A stretch of DNA of 64,000 nt, from positions 127,476 to 191,475 of the forward strand of contig VYZB01000535.1 of assembly GCA_013397455.1 (NCBI GenBank), in the 5' to 3' direction. This stretch comes from Crotophaga sulcirostris. Its lineage: Eukaryota; Chordata; Aves; Cuculiformes; Crotophagidae. The position numbers and the translations under genes are program-made. The notes beneath the pieces were generated by a model. It was not told the DNA's origin, made no database searches, and worked only from the letters and a program-made list of their open reading frames with translations. Of this stretch, positions 12,621-23,236 are shown piece after piece (within the stretch, counting starts at the first letter, position 1; each line of letters begins with the position of its first letter).

Positions 12621-13899
12621 CTGAAGGAACAAATCAATCCTGGTGGCTTTTTTTTTTTTTTAATATGCCATTTAAATGACTAATCCTCAGTGTTAACTGG
12701 GTTTTTGGGGAAGATATTTTAACAAACAATTCCTTCTCATACTTGGCCTTTTCCAGCGTTGGATTTGTTTTCATTTTTTGAAGAGTGGGGAAGAGAAGAT
12801 GCTGAGAAAAGCTGTGAAAATACACTCCTGGTAAAAGTCAAAAGGGAAATGAAACAAAGCCTTACACGTTAGTGGAGAGCAGCACCAGCCTCCTGGCATT
12901 TTGAACTGCAATAAGCAGATCTCTCTCCAAGCTTCACAAATACTCCAACATTAAAAACGGTGAAGTAAAGCCCAACCAAACCCAACAAACAAATAAACAT
13001 CCCCTCCCACGTCCATCAACCGACACTTTCGATGGACTTCACGTTACTAATGAGTCAGTGGGATAGGCATAAACACAACACCAAACCTACCACTGCCAAG
13101 GTTCATGGCAAATGTGCAGCACAGGATTGAGCACGAAGAAAGGCAAGTAAAAATAGGAGATTGTTCCTACATGCACGGCTATAATGGGGTGATGGGGGTA
13201 ACAAAATCTGCTATTTATCAGAAATAACCTTGGCAGCAAGGGAATAACATGCAGGAGAATGTGAGGGAGTGTCAATATGGCCCTGACCACTGTAGCTGAA
13301 ATTCTGTTTGCAATTGGTATCAAAAAAGCGATGTTCAGTGGCTCCTCAGGATCAGCTGCTGAAAATGTAGGGGAAACAGGGCACCAAAATCCCAAGGTAT
13401 TTGGAAAATGAGGGTGAGATTTCCCACCAGACCTCAGCTGGAGGGCCTCAGTGCCAGCATCCTCCTCAGACCTACCTGCACATGTCTCCATTTCTCTCCT
13501 TGATGTCAATAGGAGCTCCCTGCATGTGGGGAAGAGCTGGATATTACTGTCAAGATCTGCCGTGCACATCTGAGAGAAGAATTTTTGTCCTTAAGTGTTG
13601 AAAATGTAATGATCTATTTGATAGTGAGAAAAAAAGACAGAAACAGTATGAAGATTTTTAAAAGAAAACACACACACAATCCAAGCAGCCTTTGAAGTCA
13701 ATGGCTTTGAAATAAAAAGCAGCCACTTTACCAGCCACGTGAAACCTCTTTTGTTAACAGCCTAGGTGTTGTATTTAAAACTGAGTTGGCCAAATTTTGC
13801 AGTCAGAGGCTCAAATATAACTGGAAGTGGAGATGAGGGCTGTGAGTCTCAGGATATTTTCAGTTGTTCTCAACAAAACTAATGTACGGTAGCACACCA

Positions 13900-14045
13900 G
13901 CATCACAGTATCACAAGGTTGGAAAGGACCTCTGAGATCATTGAGTCCAACCTATAACCCAACACCAACTCCAACCCATCATCTAAACCCTGGCACTGAG
14001 TGCCTCATCCAATCTCCCCTTAAACACCTCCAGGGTTGGTGACCA
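13900..14045 (-). mobile_element. CR1 LINE fragment, older subfamily (copy 2)
   Basis: Minus-strand CR1 3' end with the diverged signature ACAAGGTTGGAAAGGACCTC, then GAGTCCAACC and CACCTCCAGG. Substitutions are frequent compared with copies 1, 4 and 6, and the octamer tail is degraded. This indicates an older insertion from a different CR1 subfamily. 5'-truncated within the 3' UTR/ORF2 end. Confidence 0.85.
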
Positions 14046-15760
14046 GGAGATCCCACAAGGCCATTTCAGAAGGAAGGTATTTTGGGGAGTTTCCAGAGAG
14101 TGACTTTACTCTTCCACTTCTGCTGACAGAACAGCCATGGAACCTCTTGCTCTATAGAACATATTTGATCCTCTACAACGAATCAATGTTGGAATTTCCA
14201 AAAGGATTTACGACTGATGAGGGACCAAGCACAACTGTCCTTTGAAGGGATTCGGGAGCCTAACCAATTTAATCTCCTTTCATAGAATCATAGAATGGTT
14301 TGGGTTGGAATGGATTTAAAGATCATCCAGTTCCAACCCCCCTGCCATGGGCAGGGACACCTCCCACTGGATCAAAAAAGCCTCAGCTTGCATACTATTT
14401 CTGGCTAGTTAGTTTGAGTTCTGCAGGTGAAGGGCAGTAACGATGATGGCCTGAAAAGAAAAATCCCAGGAAAAAGGCAAGTTTCTGTTAGATTCACTAA
14501 TCCCCAAATGGTATAGAAACCACCTCATTTTAACTAATGTATTGGAATGTGGAGATTAGTCTCCCTATGCAGTAGAAAAATTGCATTAATATGATTTAAA
14601 AATCCTCTAAACTGAGGCTCCTTTTACAATTAAGAGGGTCAAACTTCATTAGTTTTTCAGTGAAAGCAGACCTATTCATTCAGGGAGGTGGAAATTTGCC
14701 ATCCCCTAAAATGGCAGATGTCTGTGTCCACAAATTAAATCTCACATTTTGCCTCATCCTTATGGGTGAGATTTTTTTTTCCCCAAAATGGAAGGTTTTG
14801 GAAGAATCACGTGAAAAGGACACTTGCTAAAAATATATCCACTTTGATGCTTTTGCTAATTATATCTCTCACGAGAGAAGTCTCGCTCACAGCAAGCAAG
14901 GGAGATACAAATATTCTACAAAACCCTTGTGAGTTTATCATATTCCTTAGGAAAAAAGATATTTCCACATACACACGTGTATCTTCCGTTCACACCAATG
15001 GAGAATCTCTGGATGGGCACAGGGAGAGAATTAACTCCTTTCTTAGTGAATATTTCTCTTCAATGCAACTCCAACAAAACTGCTGCTGGCAGTTTAGGAG
15101 TAACACCTTTGCTAGTTCCTACCATACCTTTTAGGAAATGTTTGCAAGATGGACTTCATGCTTCACAGTATTTTAAATTAAGTACATACTAATTCTCTGT
15201 TTTCCCCTCCAAAATTCACGTATCTTTTATATTAATACAGGAAAAACAGAGCCTATCAGTTCTTGCAACATTTTGCTTACACTGAAAATGATGGATGCCA
15301 TTCTATAGGGAGGACTTGCTAGAATACTAATTGTTCCTTTGGTTTTTCTTTTAAACCAAGGCAGGATTTATGAGTGAATAGAGTCACTCCCAAGATGAAA
15401 CAGAAAAACATCTGCAAGATGAGCATTTACTTGCATTATTAGCACTATTCTTCCTGCACTGATGAGAAATGCAGATAATCCCATTCATTATAGACACCCA
15501 TAACTTTGCTAGCAAACATTTTAACTCATTAAAGATGTCAGCACATATCCTGCATCACAGCAACATCTTACAGTCAAAATAGAATGGAAATTAGAAAACA
15601 TACTTCATGACAGCCCTTGACGTAGTTCGCACAGCATTTCTGTTAGGGACCTGTTCTGAGCTCATTTACACCACTTAGAAACGACTATAATTAAAGGATG
15701 TAAGTAATTCATGGATGTAGGCAAGAATTAAACTGGTCAAAGGGAAACAGAACCACTTGA
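14046..15760. other. Unique AT-rich segment between CR1 copies
   Basis: Apart from the short CR1 piece at 14280-14376, this is AT-rich unique sequence. A 122-codon open frame (14766-15134) has no recognisable domain. I see no repeat, promoter or RNA gene. Confidence 0.5.
14280..14376 (-). mobile_element. CR1 LINE 3'-end stub (copy 3)
   Basis: Less than 100 bp of CR1 3' UTR on the minus strand: two octamers of the tail, TGGTTTGGGTTGGAA, and the CCATGGGCAGGGACACCTCC block, stopping at CACTGGATCA. It is an extreme 5' truncation, which is typical of CR1 integration by target-primed reverse transcription that ended early. Confidence 0.92.
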
Positions 15761-16154
15761 AATCATAGAATTATAGGATGGATTGGGTTGGAAGGGACCT
15801 CAAAGCCCACCCAGTCCCACCCCCTGCTATGGGCAGGGACACCTCCCACTGGGTCAGGGGGCTCCAAGCCCCATCCAACCTGGCCTGGAACACCTCCAGG
15901 GATGGGGCAGCCACCACTGCTCTGGGCAGCCTGGGCCAGGGCCTCCTCACCCTCACAGCAAAACATTTCTTCCTAAAATCTCATCTCAATCTCCCCTCTT
16001 GCAGCTCAAAACCCTTCCCCCTCATCCTATCCCTGCACTTCCTGACCAAGAGCCCCTCCCCAGCTTTCCTGGAGCCCCTTTCAGCACTGGAAGGCTCCTG
16101 TAAGTTCTCCCCACAGCCTTCTCTTCTCCAGGCTGAACAACCCCAACTCTCTCA
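15761..16154 (-). mobile_element. CR1 LINE fragment, young (copy 4)
   Basis: One of the longest copies in the window. Minus strand, intact octamer tail at the left, full 3' UTR and the last part of ORF2, ending at CAACCCCAAC near 16146. It carries the VGRPWPRLP peptide class on the minus strand. A 179-codon minus-strand frame (16022-16561) that begins in unique DNA and reads into this copy is a chance fusion. Few differences from copies 1, 6 and 13. Confidence 0.95.
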
Positions 16155-17982
16155 TAGATGGATGTTAAAATTGCAATTTTAAGAAATATAAGAATGAATA
16201 TTATTACTGGAAGCAATATACAGCTTGAAAATCGAGCAGACTCATGACCTAAAAGAGCAAATGTCAGCAAGTATTGCTTGTAAAGGGAAACCTGCATGGC
16301 ACTTCCACAATAATATGTCATCAGAAATAAATATTTTGCCATTCCTAATAGCAAGAGGCCATTTTTATGCTCTGTAATTATTATTGGCCAAGTCTGAATG
16401 AAATGTCTTGGGGCTGTTTGAAGCCTGCTGTGTATTTGCTGGAGAGGACCTCTCTTCCCCACCTGCCCACGCCGAGCCGTTGAAGTCAAATTAAGGTAAT
16501 GAGGCTGATGAGATCCTCTGCAGAGCTCTGCTGTTCTGTAAAATGTCTTGAGATTTTTCAAAGAGGTTAAGTGGACTTATGGGCCTGGCTCTCACTGAAA
16601 TTTGGGTGTCTGCCTCTCTGTGGCTTGCCTGAAAATCCCAGGCTAATGTGTTAAGAAATATTCCGACTTCAAAAGAGGAGGATATGCAACCATAACCACT
16701 CAGGGGTTCTGATGCTGATAATACAGTACTTAGAGGGGACTGCTCATGCTATCCAGTATGATAATACCAGAATTCACAAGAAAGAGCTGTGAGCCTCTAG
16801 CACTTACCAGCTGTAATACTGAACAGATTACACAGAAAAATCAGGCAAAAAAAAGTAATATGCTTTCACCTCACAGCAAGAAACGCTGGAGTTCAGGAAG
16901 AGGAAATGTGTATTAAGAGAGCAGGTTAAAAATCTACATTATCCCAGACTTTCATGAAATCAAAATGATAGGCACGATGCTAAGTTATTATAATGTATTT
17001 ATTACCGGAATTGCTTTCATATTTAACTGATTTGGCCCATCTTGAGACCTGTTTTAAAATGCACCACCTTGTCCACCTTTCCATTTTCATATGAAAAACA
17101 GGAAAGCAAAAACTAATTTACTCAGGGAGACACATCGACTGTTTGCCCGTTTATCTCTTACAGACCACCCCTCAGTCCAATGTTGACAGTACATGATATT
17201 CCATTAATCTGCCTAATGAAAATTTAACCAGTGTTATAAACAAATAATTGGCTATTATCCTCTCAAAGATCCCGAATAAATTACTTCTGCTTATTTTTTT
17301 TTTCCCTCTTCTCTCTCTGCCTCTTCCCCCCGGCCCTGCCCCCACCAAAAGCCATCTCTTTCTGACTGATGTCACAGGAGAAGAAAAAAAATATCTATAG
17401 CTGCCACTCCGCTACTGCAGGCAGTGAAACCTGGGCTAAGCCTTAAGGGGATGCTTTAGGAGCAGCCCTGCACTTGCTCAGCTTTACCTTTGGTTATTTG
17501 AAGAGGAGCTGGGCTGTGCCTGCAGGCTGCATCCCTACTCCCACCCCATCCTCTGCCTGCTCTATGAGATTCCTGATCCACCTCCAACTCCACTCCAAAC
17601 TCCTCTAGCTCTCTGAAGTCACGCAAGAGTCATGACTGCCTTCCATTTATTATATATAAATGGATATTATNNNNNNNNNNNNNNNNNNNNNNNNNNNNNN
17701 NNNNNNNNNNNNNNNNNNNNNNNNNNNNNNNNNNNTAATATATTTATATATAATGGATATAATAATATCCATTATTATTCCATCCTTTATTCCTCTTATG
17801 CAGGGTAGGATTTTTCTAATTGGTGCGAAACCTCTCTTTGTTTAAAGCACTTAAAGTTGAGAAGGACTCTAACATAACAAACCAGGCAGGGAGTTATTTA
17901 CCAACTGCTCCTGAGGTTGCCCAAGTAAAGCATTGGGCGATGTCTCCATCTTCCAGGTGCCAGCAGGCTCAGTCCATGCTCA
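16155..17982. other. Unique segment containing the assembly gap
   Basis: AT-rich unique DNA. The stretch 16380-16560 has the complex, TAAT- and E-box-containing look of a possible conserved element. A pyrimidine-rich run lies at about 17290-17340. The gap and its hairpin flanks are listed separately. No coding region recognised. Confidence 0.5.
17643..17775. repeat. AT-rich palindromic repeat interrupted by a 65-N gap
   Basis: N bases occupy 17671-17735. Left flank: an inverted repeat with arms at 17643-17650 and 17656-17663 (CCATTTAT / ATAAATGG). Right flank: an 11-bp stem, 17750-17760 with 17765-17775, around a 4-base loop. Both flanks share the words TGGATAT and TATATATAA. The missing DNA is therefore probably more of the same TGGATAT/ATATCC palindromic AT repeat, a class that breaks assemblies. 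True length is unknown. Confidence 0.8.
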
Positions 17983-18062
17983 GGGATGGTTCAGTAGTGG
18001 ACAGGTACGATTGGACTCAATGATCTCAAAGGTCTTTTCCAATCAAAGGATTCTATGATTCC
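17983..18062 (+). mobile_element. CR1 LINE 3'-end stub, older (copy 5)
   Basis: Plus-strand CR1 tail: GGTACGATTGGACTCAATGA, then AGGTCTTTTCCAA and a final ATTCTATGATTCC. The older-subfamily wording and several substitutions mark it as old. 5' boundary is approximate. Confidence 0.85.
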
Positions 18063-19176
18063 ATGCAACGCACAAGGGGGCTTGGTTCTGCCACCCCCTG
18101 ACTTGCTGAGCAGTGCAAAGGACCTCGATGAGCCATAGGGGATGGGACTAATTTATGCTCCCCAAGCCTTTATCCATGAAAGGAGGAAAACACTGTTTAA
18201 GAGGAGCAAAATCTCTGACTAGGCAGGTTTTTTTTTCACAGCCAGGAATTATATATAATTTTCACAACAGGATGTAAAAAAGTGTTCACTTTGCAATTTG
18301 CAGTGTTTCTTCACAAACAAGAAAACAGTTATTTCCAACTGACACAGTATTCATTAGAGCTAAAACGGAGAAAAGTGAGCAGTGCATCTTTCCTGACACA
18401 TCCTGAGCTCTTTTAGGATATTGTTCATTACTAAGGTACACCTCAGCATTCACAGACACTCTAATATAGCACTGAACAAATAATTAATTTTATTTTCCAC
18501 CTGATAGATGTACAGGGGGGAAAAAAAAAAGGTCTAAATAAAAACTTCCACAATATTTGGCAAACCTAAATAATTAATTTTATTTCTGGGCTTTTATGAA
18601 AATAGAAGTTAGATGTTACTTTCCTAAAAGAACTGAAGTACCATGCACAAATCCAGCAAGGAGTAAGAGAAGGAGCAGTTCTATCTTGTACTGAAGCAGC
18701 TCCTGGTGCCCTCAGGAATTCCCCTGTTCCTCACTCCCCACCCCCAGTTATGGGAACTCCAAAGTTGCCTCAGCTTCTTCCCAGAAGTTACTGCCACCAC
18801 GGCAGGAAGAGCAGCAATTATTCTCCATGTCATGTTCTCTGTTGACCTACTTAGTTTTACAGCCCCAAATATTAAAATTTGGTTTTATTTTAGTATATAT
18901 CCAGACCATGCCAGTCTGGTTCCTGAGCCAGAGTCTCTGCTCCAGAGGAAACAAATAGGAAATGAAGAAATGAAAATTTTTATTTTCCTGTTGTAAAAAT
19001 AAATACATCTGAATATCAGAGCTGATGTGGATGTAGGAGCAATTTCTCCTTTAAGGCTTAGGAAATCGCTTTGGAGAAGGGGGTTGGGGGGTGCGTTTGT
19101 TCGTTATTTTTGAAATTAAGAGTCTGAAAAAAAGTCATTTTCAGCCATCCTTAGGACCGATGGCACCTGCTGGCTG

Positions 19177-19770
19177 GTGCTGCCTGGGGAAGGTCTTGCC
19201 CTGGTGGCTCCCTGGAGCTGCAGAGATCAGTGGGCACTAAAGAAAGACCAACCTTGGACACGGGCCTCTCGGGTTGTAGAAGCTGCTTCTTTTTTGTTGG
19301 AGCTGGAGCAAATCCTGCCTGGTGGGAGCACTGTCCCGGTGAAGTGGAGGTGGTACCGAAAATGCGCTTCTTGCATCCAAGAGGTCCAAGGCTTGAGGTC
19401 CCAGGTGTTCAGGAGCGCAGGTCGTGGGACTTCCCTGCATTCTAGGAAAAACCAGATTTTGCATAAGAGGAGGGTTGGCAAACCACTGAGCCCTCATCCC
19501 CTGGGAGCAAGAGGAGCCTCAGGAGACCCGAGCTACAGCCCCTCCACCCTGCCCAGCCCTGTCCACCCTCCTCAAACAGGGATGGAAATTCTGGCGTCAA
19601 CCCAGGGAGCCCTCCTGTCCAGCCAAGAGCCACACTCACCCGCTTTGGGAAGAAAATCAAGAGCAAAACCAGCACCACATTTATCTGTAAGTGCTCACAT
19701 TAAGAGTAGGAATAAGATTTTTCACCACAATGCCAAATTAATTCTTTCTTTCATAGTTTTATTAAAATAA
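19177..19770 (+). other. Longest open frame in the window (197 codons), probably not a gene
   Basis: ATG-started frame of 197 codons in a GC-rich patch. The predicted protein is rich in Ser, Pro, Arg, Leu and Gly with no domain, signal peptide or repeat that I recognise. Overlapping frames of 60-86 codons are open on both strands, which argues for chance openness. It is not CR1-derived. It could be part of a lineage-specific non-coding transcript. I do not call it a protein-coding gene. Confidence 0.15.
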
Positions 19771-19989
19771 GCATCTTCTATCTTTTAACTAGACCTGACA
19801 TATGCTTACATAGATACAACACACCCAGTAACCTAATCTGCCAGCAATCTTGAAGCAATTAACTCCTTCTAATCTTTAGCTAACAAAGCCCACCATGCAA
19901 AAGGTCCCTGGAGAACACCACTCCAAAGGCTGCTGTAAGCTCCCCCTGACTATTTCTCTATTATTCGGTGTGTAGGAGCTCATTGGAGT

Positions 19990-20190
19990 GCTCAGAGAGC
20001 AGGGATTCCTTTGAAACAACAAAGATGAATCATCACAGATCATAAGATCTTCATTAACTCCTTATTTCTCTGCTAATTAACACAAAAGGAGTGACTTGAA
20101 TGGTTGACAGGCAGGGAATGACCCACAGCTCAGTGGTTAATGGGATGCAAATGATGCCTAATGAGGGTCTCTAGCTGCAGCCTGGGCATC
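19990..20190. promoter_or_regulatory. Candidate conserved non-coding element
   Basis: Complex AT-leaning sequence with CTAATTAACA, TGACAGG (TGIF/MEIS-like), GGGATGCAAATGATG (a perfect ATGCAAAT octamer inside) and CCTAATGAGG words close together. The combination of homeobox, MEIS-like and POU cores in 200 bp without simple repeats suggests an enhancer. Not verified by alignment. Confidence 0.35.
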
Positions 20191-20394
20191 TGGCCTGCTA
20201 TTTTTGTTGGGGATTCAGGGTGGGTTTGAGATGAAAACAGTTTAACCAATACCATGGGCTGCAGCTGAGTTCATACTAAAGTCTATGAATTTATGAGTCC
20301 AGTGCACATAAGAATTAGCTTAAACCGTTCATCAACAGGTTTGTATCCACGTAAAGCATTTCAGAGGCAAGAAGTCTGCCTTCTGTGACAAACA

Positions 20395-20640
20395 GCAACC
20401 ACAACCTAATATTTTCTGGCTTTCTGGTTTTCCTTTCTTTGTTCCATAAAAATAGCTAATTTACAAATTCCTAATGACCTTTCAAATTAAAAGGGAGACA
20501 GATTCCCAAATAACTGTAATATTGGTGTTTGAAATAATTCATTCAACTCTGTGTCTGTTTCTGATAATTTTTTTCCCCCACAAACTATTTCCATCTAAAT
20601 CTTTATAATTAATTAATAATTTAATTAAGAGGCTTTCAGC
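20395..20640. promoter_or_regulatory. Candidate conserved element with clustered TAATTA sites
   Basis: Several homeodomain cores (TAATTA/TTAATTAA) are packed at about 20605-20628, next to CTAATTTAC and GAAATAATTCATTC words. Overlapping homeodomain sites within a complex AT-rich block are common in developmental enhancers. Inference. Confidence 0.35.
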
Positions 20641-21896
20641 AGAGAGACATAGTACTACCCAGATTTCCACGTCTCTCCTTCATTCCCAGAAATTTCTTGA
20701 GCAGTTTCAGATTGAGATCAACTTCTTGTATAAGTTTATTTATCTTTGTTTGCTTTCTCTTTTCTCTTCTTTTTCAGCCCAAGAGAACATGCTCACTATT
20801 TATTTGCTTGTTTTTATGAAAATATTTAAATGCTGCCTTTCATGCTTCAAACCAGCTGCCAAACAGGTCCCTGAAATGAAATAGATCTAAAAGGCTTGAA
20901 ATTAACAGTGAAATCTATTTTAATTTTTATAGGTGGATTAATACGTAAAAAGCTAGATGGAGTTCTTTATCTAAAAATATAAAATTTGAACGTGATAATT
21001 TTCTCCCCAAAGAGTCTACGAACTATGGATGGCAGTGGGGAGCAGACAAGGATTCACATACACAAATCCTATTTCAAGTGCCCCAAATCTGTATGCATTT
21101 TCCAACCACGTCTGCTGTACTTTATCTAAAAAATCTTGCTGTGTTTATATTCTTGTAAAAGATGCAGTAATCGATACACTTCTACCAAATATAGCTACAG
21201 TCCTGCGACAAAGGCAAATATTCAATATCTTCTTGGGTTCTGGTTTAAAAAATTGTAGTTTCCATTTTGTTACGTGGAAAAAAGAGTTGACCAGAAAATA
21301 CTTTTTCTTTACTGTAAACTCTGTGAGAAACCCAAGTGCTGAACTAGCAAAGAGCTGGCTCTGCAAACCCCTTACGTTTCCTATTATTGTCAGCTCGCAC
21401 CCAGGCAGCATCAGTCGAAGACCACTCAGCCATATATCATTCCCACCCCATCTTTTTATTGGATGCCTTCCATCCAGAGATGAGGAGCAGAGCACATGAG
21501 GGGCTGAGGCAGCGTGCTCGCATGACGTGCAATAGGCACGAGAAAGCTGCTGCAACATCACCTTTGCTGGACACGGGCTCCTCATCCCGAGGCACTTAAG
21601 GGATTAATGAAATGAAATTGTTTTTTGGACTTGCTGCACTCTCTCTTATCTTTTAAATCCATAATGTCCCACAGAAGGTAAAATGTAGTCATTTTAGTCA
21701 GCAGCCTCTCATTAATTTTCTACCTTTGGGGAACGTGCGTTTATAGAAAGGGGGACTGTACGGGAGCTAAGCTCCTCACACTGCTTTTCACTCAAAGAGC
21801 TCAGCGTGGTACAGCAGAGACAGAGGCATAGCATGCTTCAAATGAAAGCATCCTTTCAGAGGGGATGCACGCCTCAACAGTGCCCACAGATATACA

Positions 21897-21951
21897 CATC
21901 TTTATATAGATATATATTTATATATGTGTATTTATACACACATATATACAA
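21897..21951 (+). repeat. TA/TG-CA dinucleotide tract with inverted symmetry
   Basis: Mixed TATATA, TATGTGTA and ATACACACATATATA segments. The GTGTAT half and the ATACAC half are inverted relative to each other around about 21930, so a long imperfect hairpin is possible. Likely length-variable. Confidence 0.7.
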
Positions 21952-22069
21952 ACCTATGGAGTCATCAGTTTTGAAGATAATCTTTCAGGTTAAGTATTTT
22001 CCCACATTAAACTGATAATTATCCCCTCCTTTTCTTCCTCTGTCCCCAGACACCAAACAAGCTGGATTT

Positions 22070-22440
22070 TTGCTTCATGTATTATTTATGGAATGGAATT
22101 AATATGCAGATTCACAAAAACTTAAAAACTCATAATTATTCATAAAGGGCTTTAAGGTTATTTAGTACATATTTATGAAACTTTATGTTTGCTAGGAACT
22201 GTGTTTGAAAGTGCGATGGAAGGGTGTTGACTGAGGTTAATTACTAGCATGGAGAGTAATCTGAAAATGATCAAACTCTTTGAATGAAAATATTTGTCAG
22301 TATTTCTGATCTATATTTAAGTGAAGTAATGGACATCAATAGCCTTGCAAATATATTCGGAAATGGCTCTGCAAGAAAGAAGATTTGCATATCTAATGCA
22401 AACAACCAATGAGGAAAAATGTCTAGTTAGACACCTTTGA
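22070..22440. promoter_or_regulatory. Candidate conserved element with a palindromic octamer pair
   Basis: AT-rich complex block with repeated ATTATTCAT / ATTTATGAAA words. At 22383-22403 there is a POU octamer ATTTGCAT, a five-base spacer, then the inverted near-octamer ATGCAAAC, so two POU sites face each other (arms TTTGCAT and ATGCAAA). OCT/POU dimers are known to use paired palindromic sites. Conservation and binding are untested. Confidence 0.4.
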
Positions 22441-22989
22441 TCGCTAGGCAAATGTAATAAATGATAGCGATTTATCCTGTTTGTTGTCCATCTGTGTTCA
22501 GTTATGTTGAGTTATGTCCTTAGACAAATATGCTCTAGTCTAGAAAATATTAGCAGCAATTTAAGGTAGCCAGAATCTTCCACTCTTTTCTGGACTAAGA
22601 TTCAGAAATGAGGTGTGAGCTGTTCAGGATAGCCAATATTTCTCTAGACATTACTTAGGGTAAGTACAGGTTGTATGTAAATAATACATTATATTTGGTT
22701 TATATTTACATAAATCTTTCTATCTTATGCATAATTAACCTCATTTCTAATCCGTTGTGCTCAAAGGTTGAAAACCTATAAAATACGTTATGGGTTACAT
22801 TATGTCAACCAAGCAGCAGTGACAGCAGCTCAGGAAGGTAGGAAGCAACTAAAATATTACACCTCTAATCCTACTGACAGTTATAAAGATGTTTAATTTT
22901 ATGACCTTGACTAGTCCAGTGGTGGTGTAGTGCATGTGAGGGGGTCTGTAAGCTCTCCTGTGAGAGAGCAAGCTTTTCATAGAAACAAA

Positions 22990-23236
22990 GAATCATAGAA
23001 TCATAGCATGGTTTGGGTTGGAAGGGACCTTAAAGCCCACCCAGTTCCACCCCCTGCCATGGGCAGGGCCCCCTCCCACTGGATCAGGGGGCTCCAAGCC
23101 CCATCCAACCTGGCCTGGAACACCTCCAGGGATGGGGCAGCCACCACTGCTCTGGGCAACCTGGGCCAGGGCCTCCCCACCCTCACAGCAAAACATTTCT
23201 CCCCAAGATCTCATCTCAATCTCCCCTCTTGCAGCT
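22990..23236 (-). mobile_element. CR1 LINE fragment, young (copy 6)
   Basis: Minus-strand CR1 with two AATCATAG octamers at the left, intact 3' UTR, and the end of ORF2 cut at GCAGCT (23236). The last 166 bp are identical by eye to copy 1 (7065-7230). The flank on the right is unique DNA, so the 5' truncation point is sharp. Confidence 0.95.

Larger units (their letters stand above)
7379..13899. other. Unique segment with GC-richer patches
   Basis: No recognised gene. GC-richer patches (7.4-7.55, 8.4-9.1 and 11.5-12.25 kb) carry overlapping open frames of about 60-154 codons on both strands, as expected by chance in GC-rich DNA. Between them, 9.2-10.4 kb and 12.3-12.8 kb are AT-rich. A G-quadruplex-like run (8423), paired CAGCTG E-boxes (11393), a G10 run (11570) and a palindromic CACGTG E-box (11974) are listed separately. 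Confidence 0.55.
18063..22989. other. Repeat-poor segment rich in candidate regulatory DNA
   Basis: No CR1 in almost 5 kb. It contains a possible CTCF-like site next to copy 5 (18070), a GC-rich patch with the longest open frame of the window (19177-19770), homeobox-motif clusters (19990-20190, 20395-20640), a TA/CA microsatellite (21897-21951) and a POU-octamer pair (22383-22403). No protein-coding gene is recognised. Confidence 0.5.

Noticed and set aside
16022..16561. 179-codon minus-strand open frame with a hydrophobic middle that could pass for a membrane segment
   Set aside because: It starts in unique AT-rich DNA and ends inside CR1 copy 4, so it is a chance fusion across an insertion boundary.
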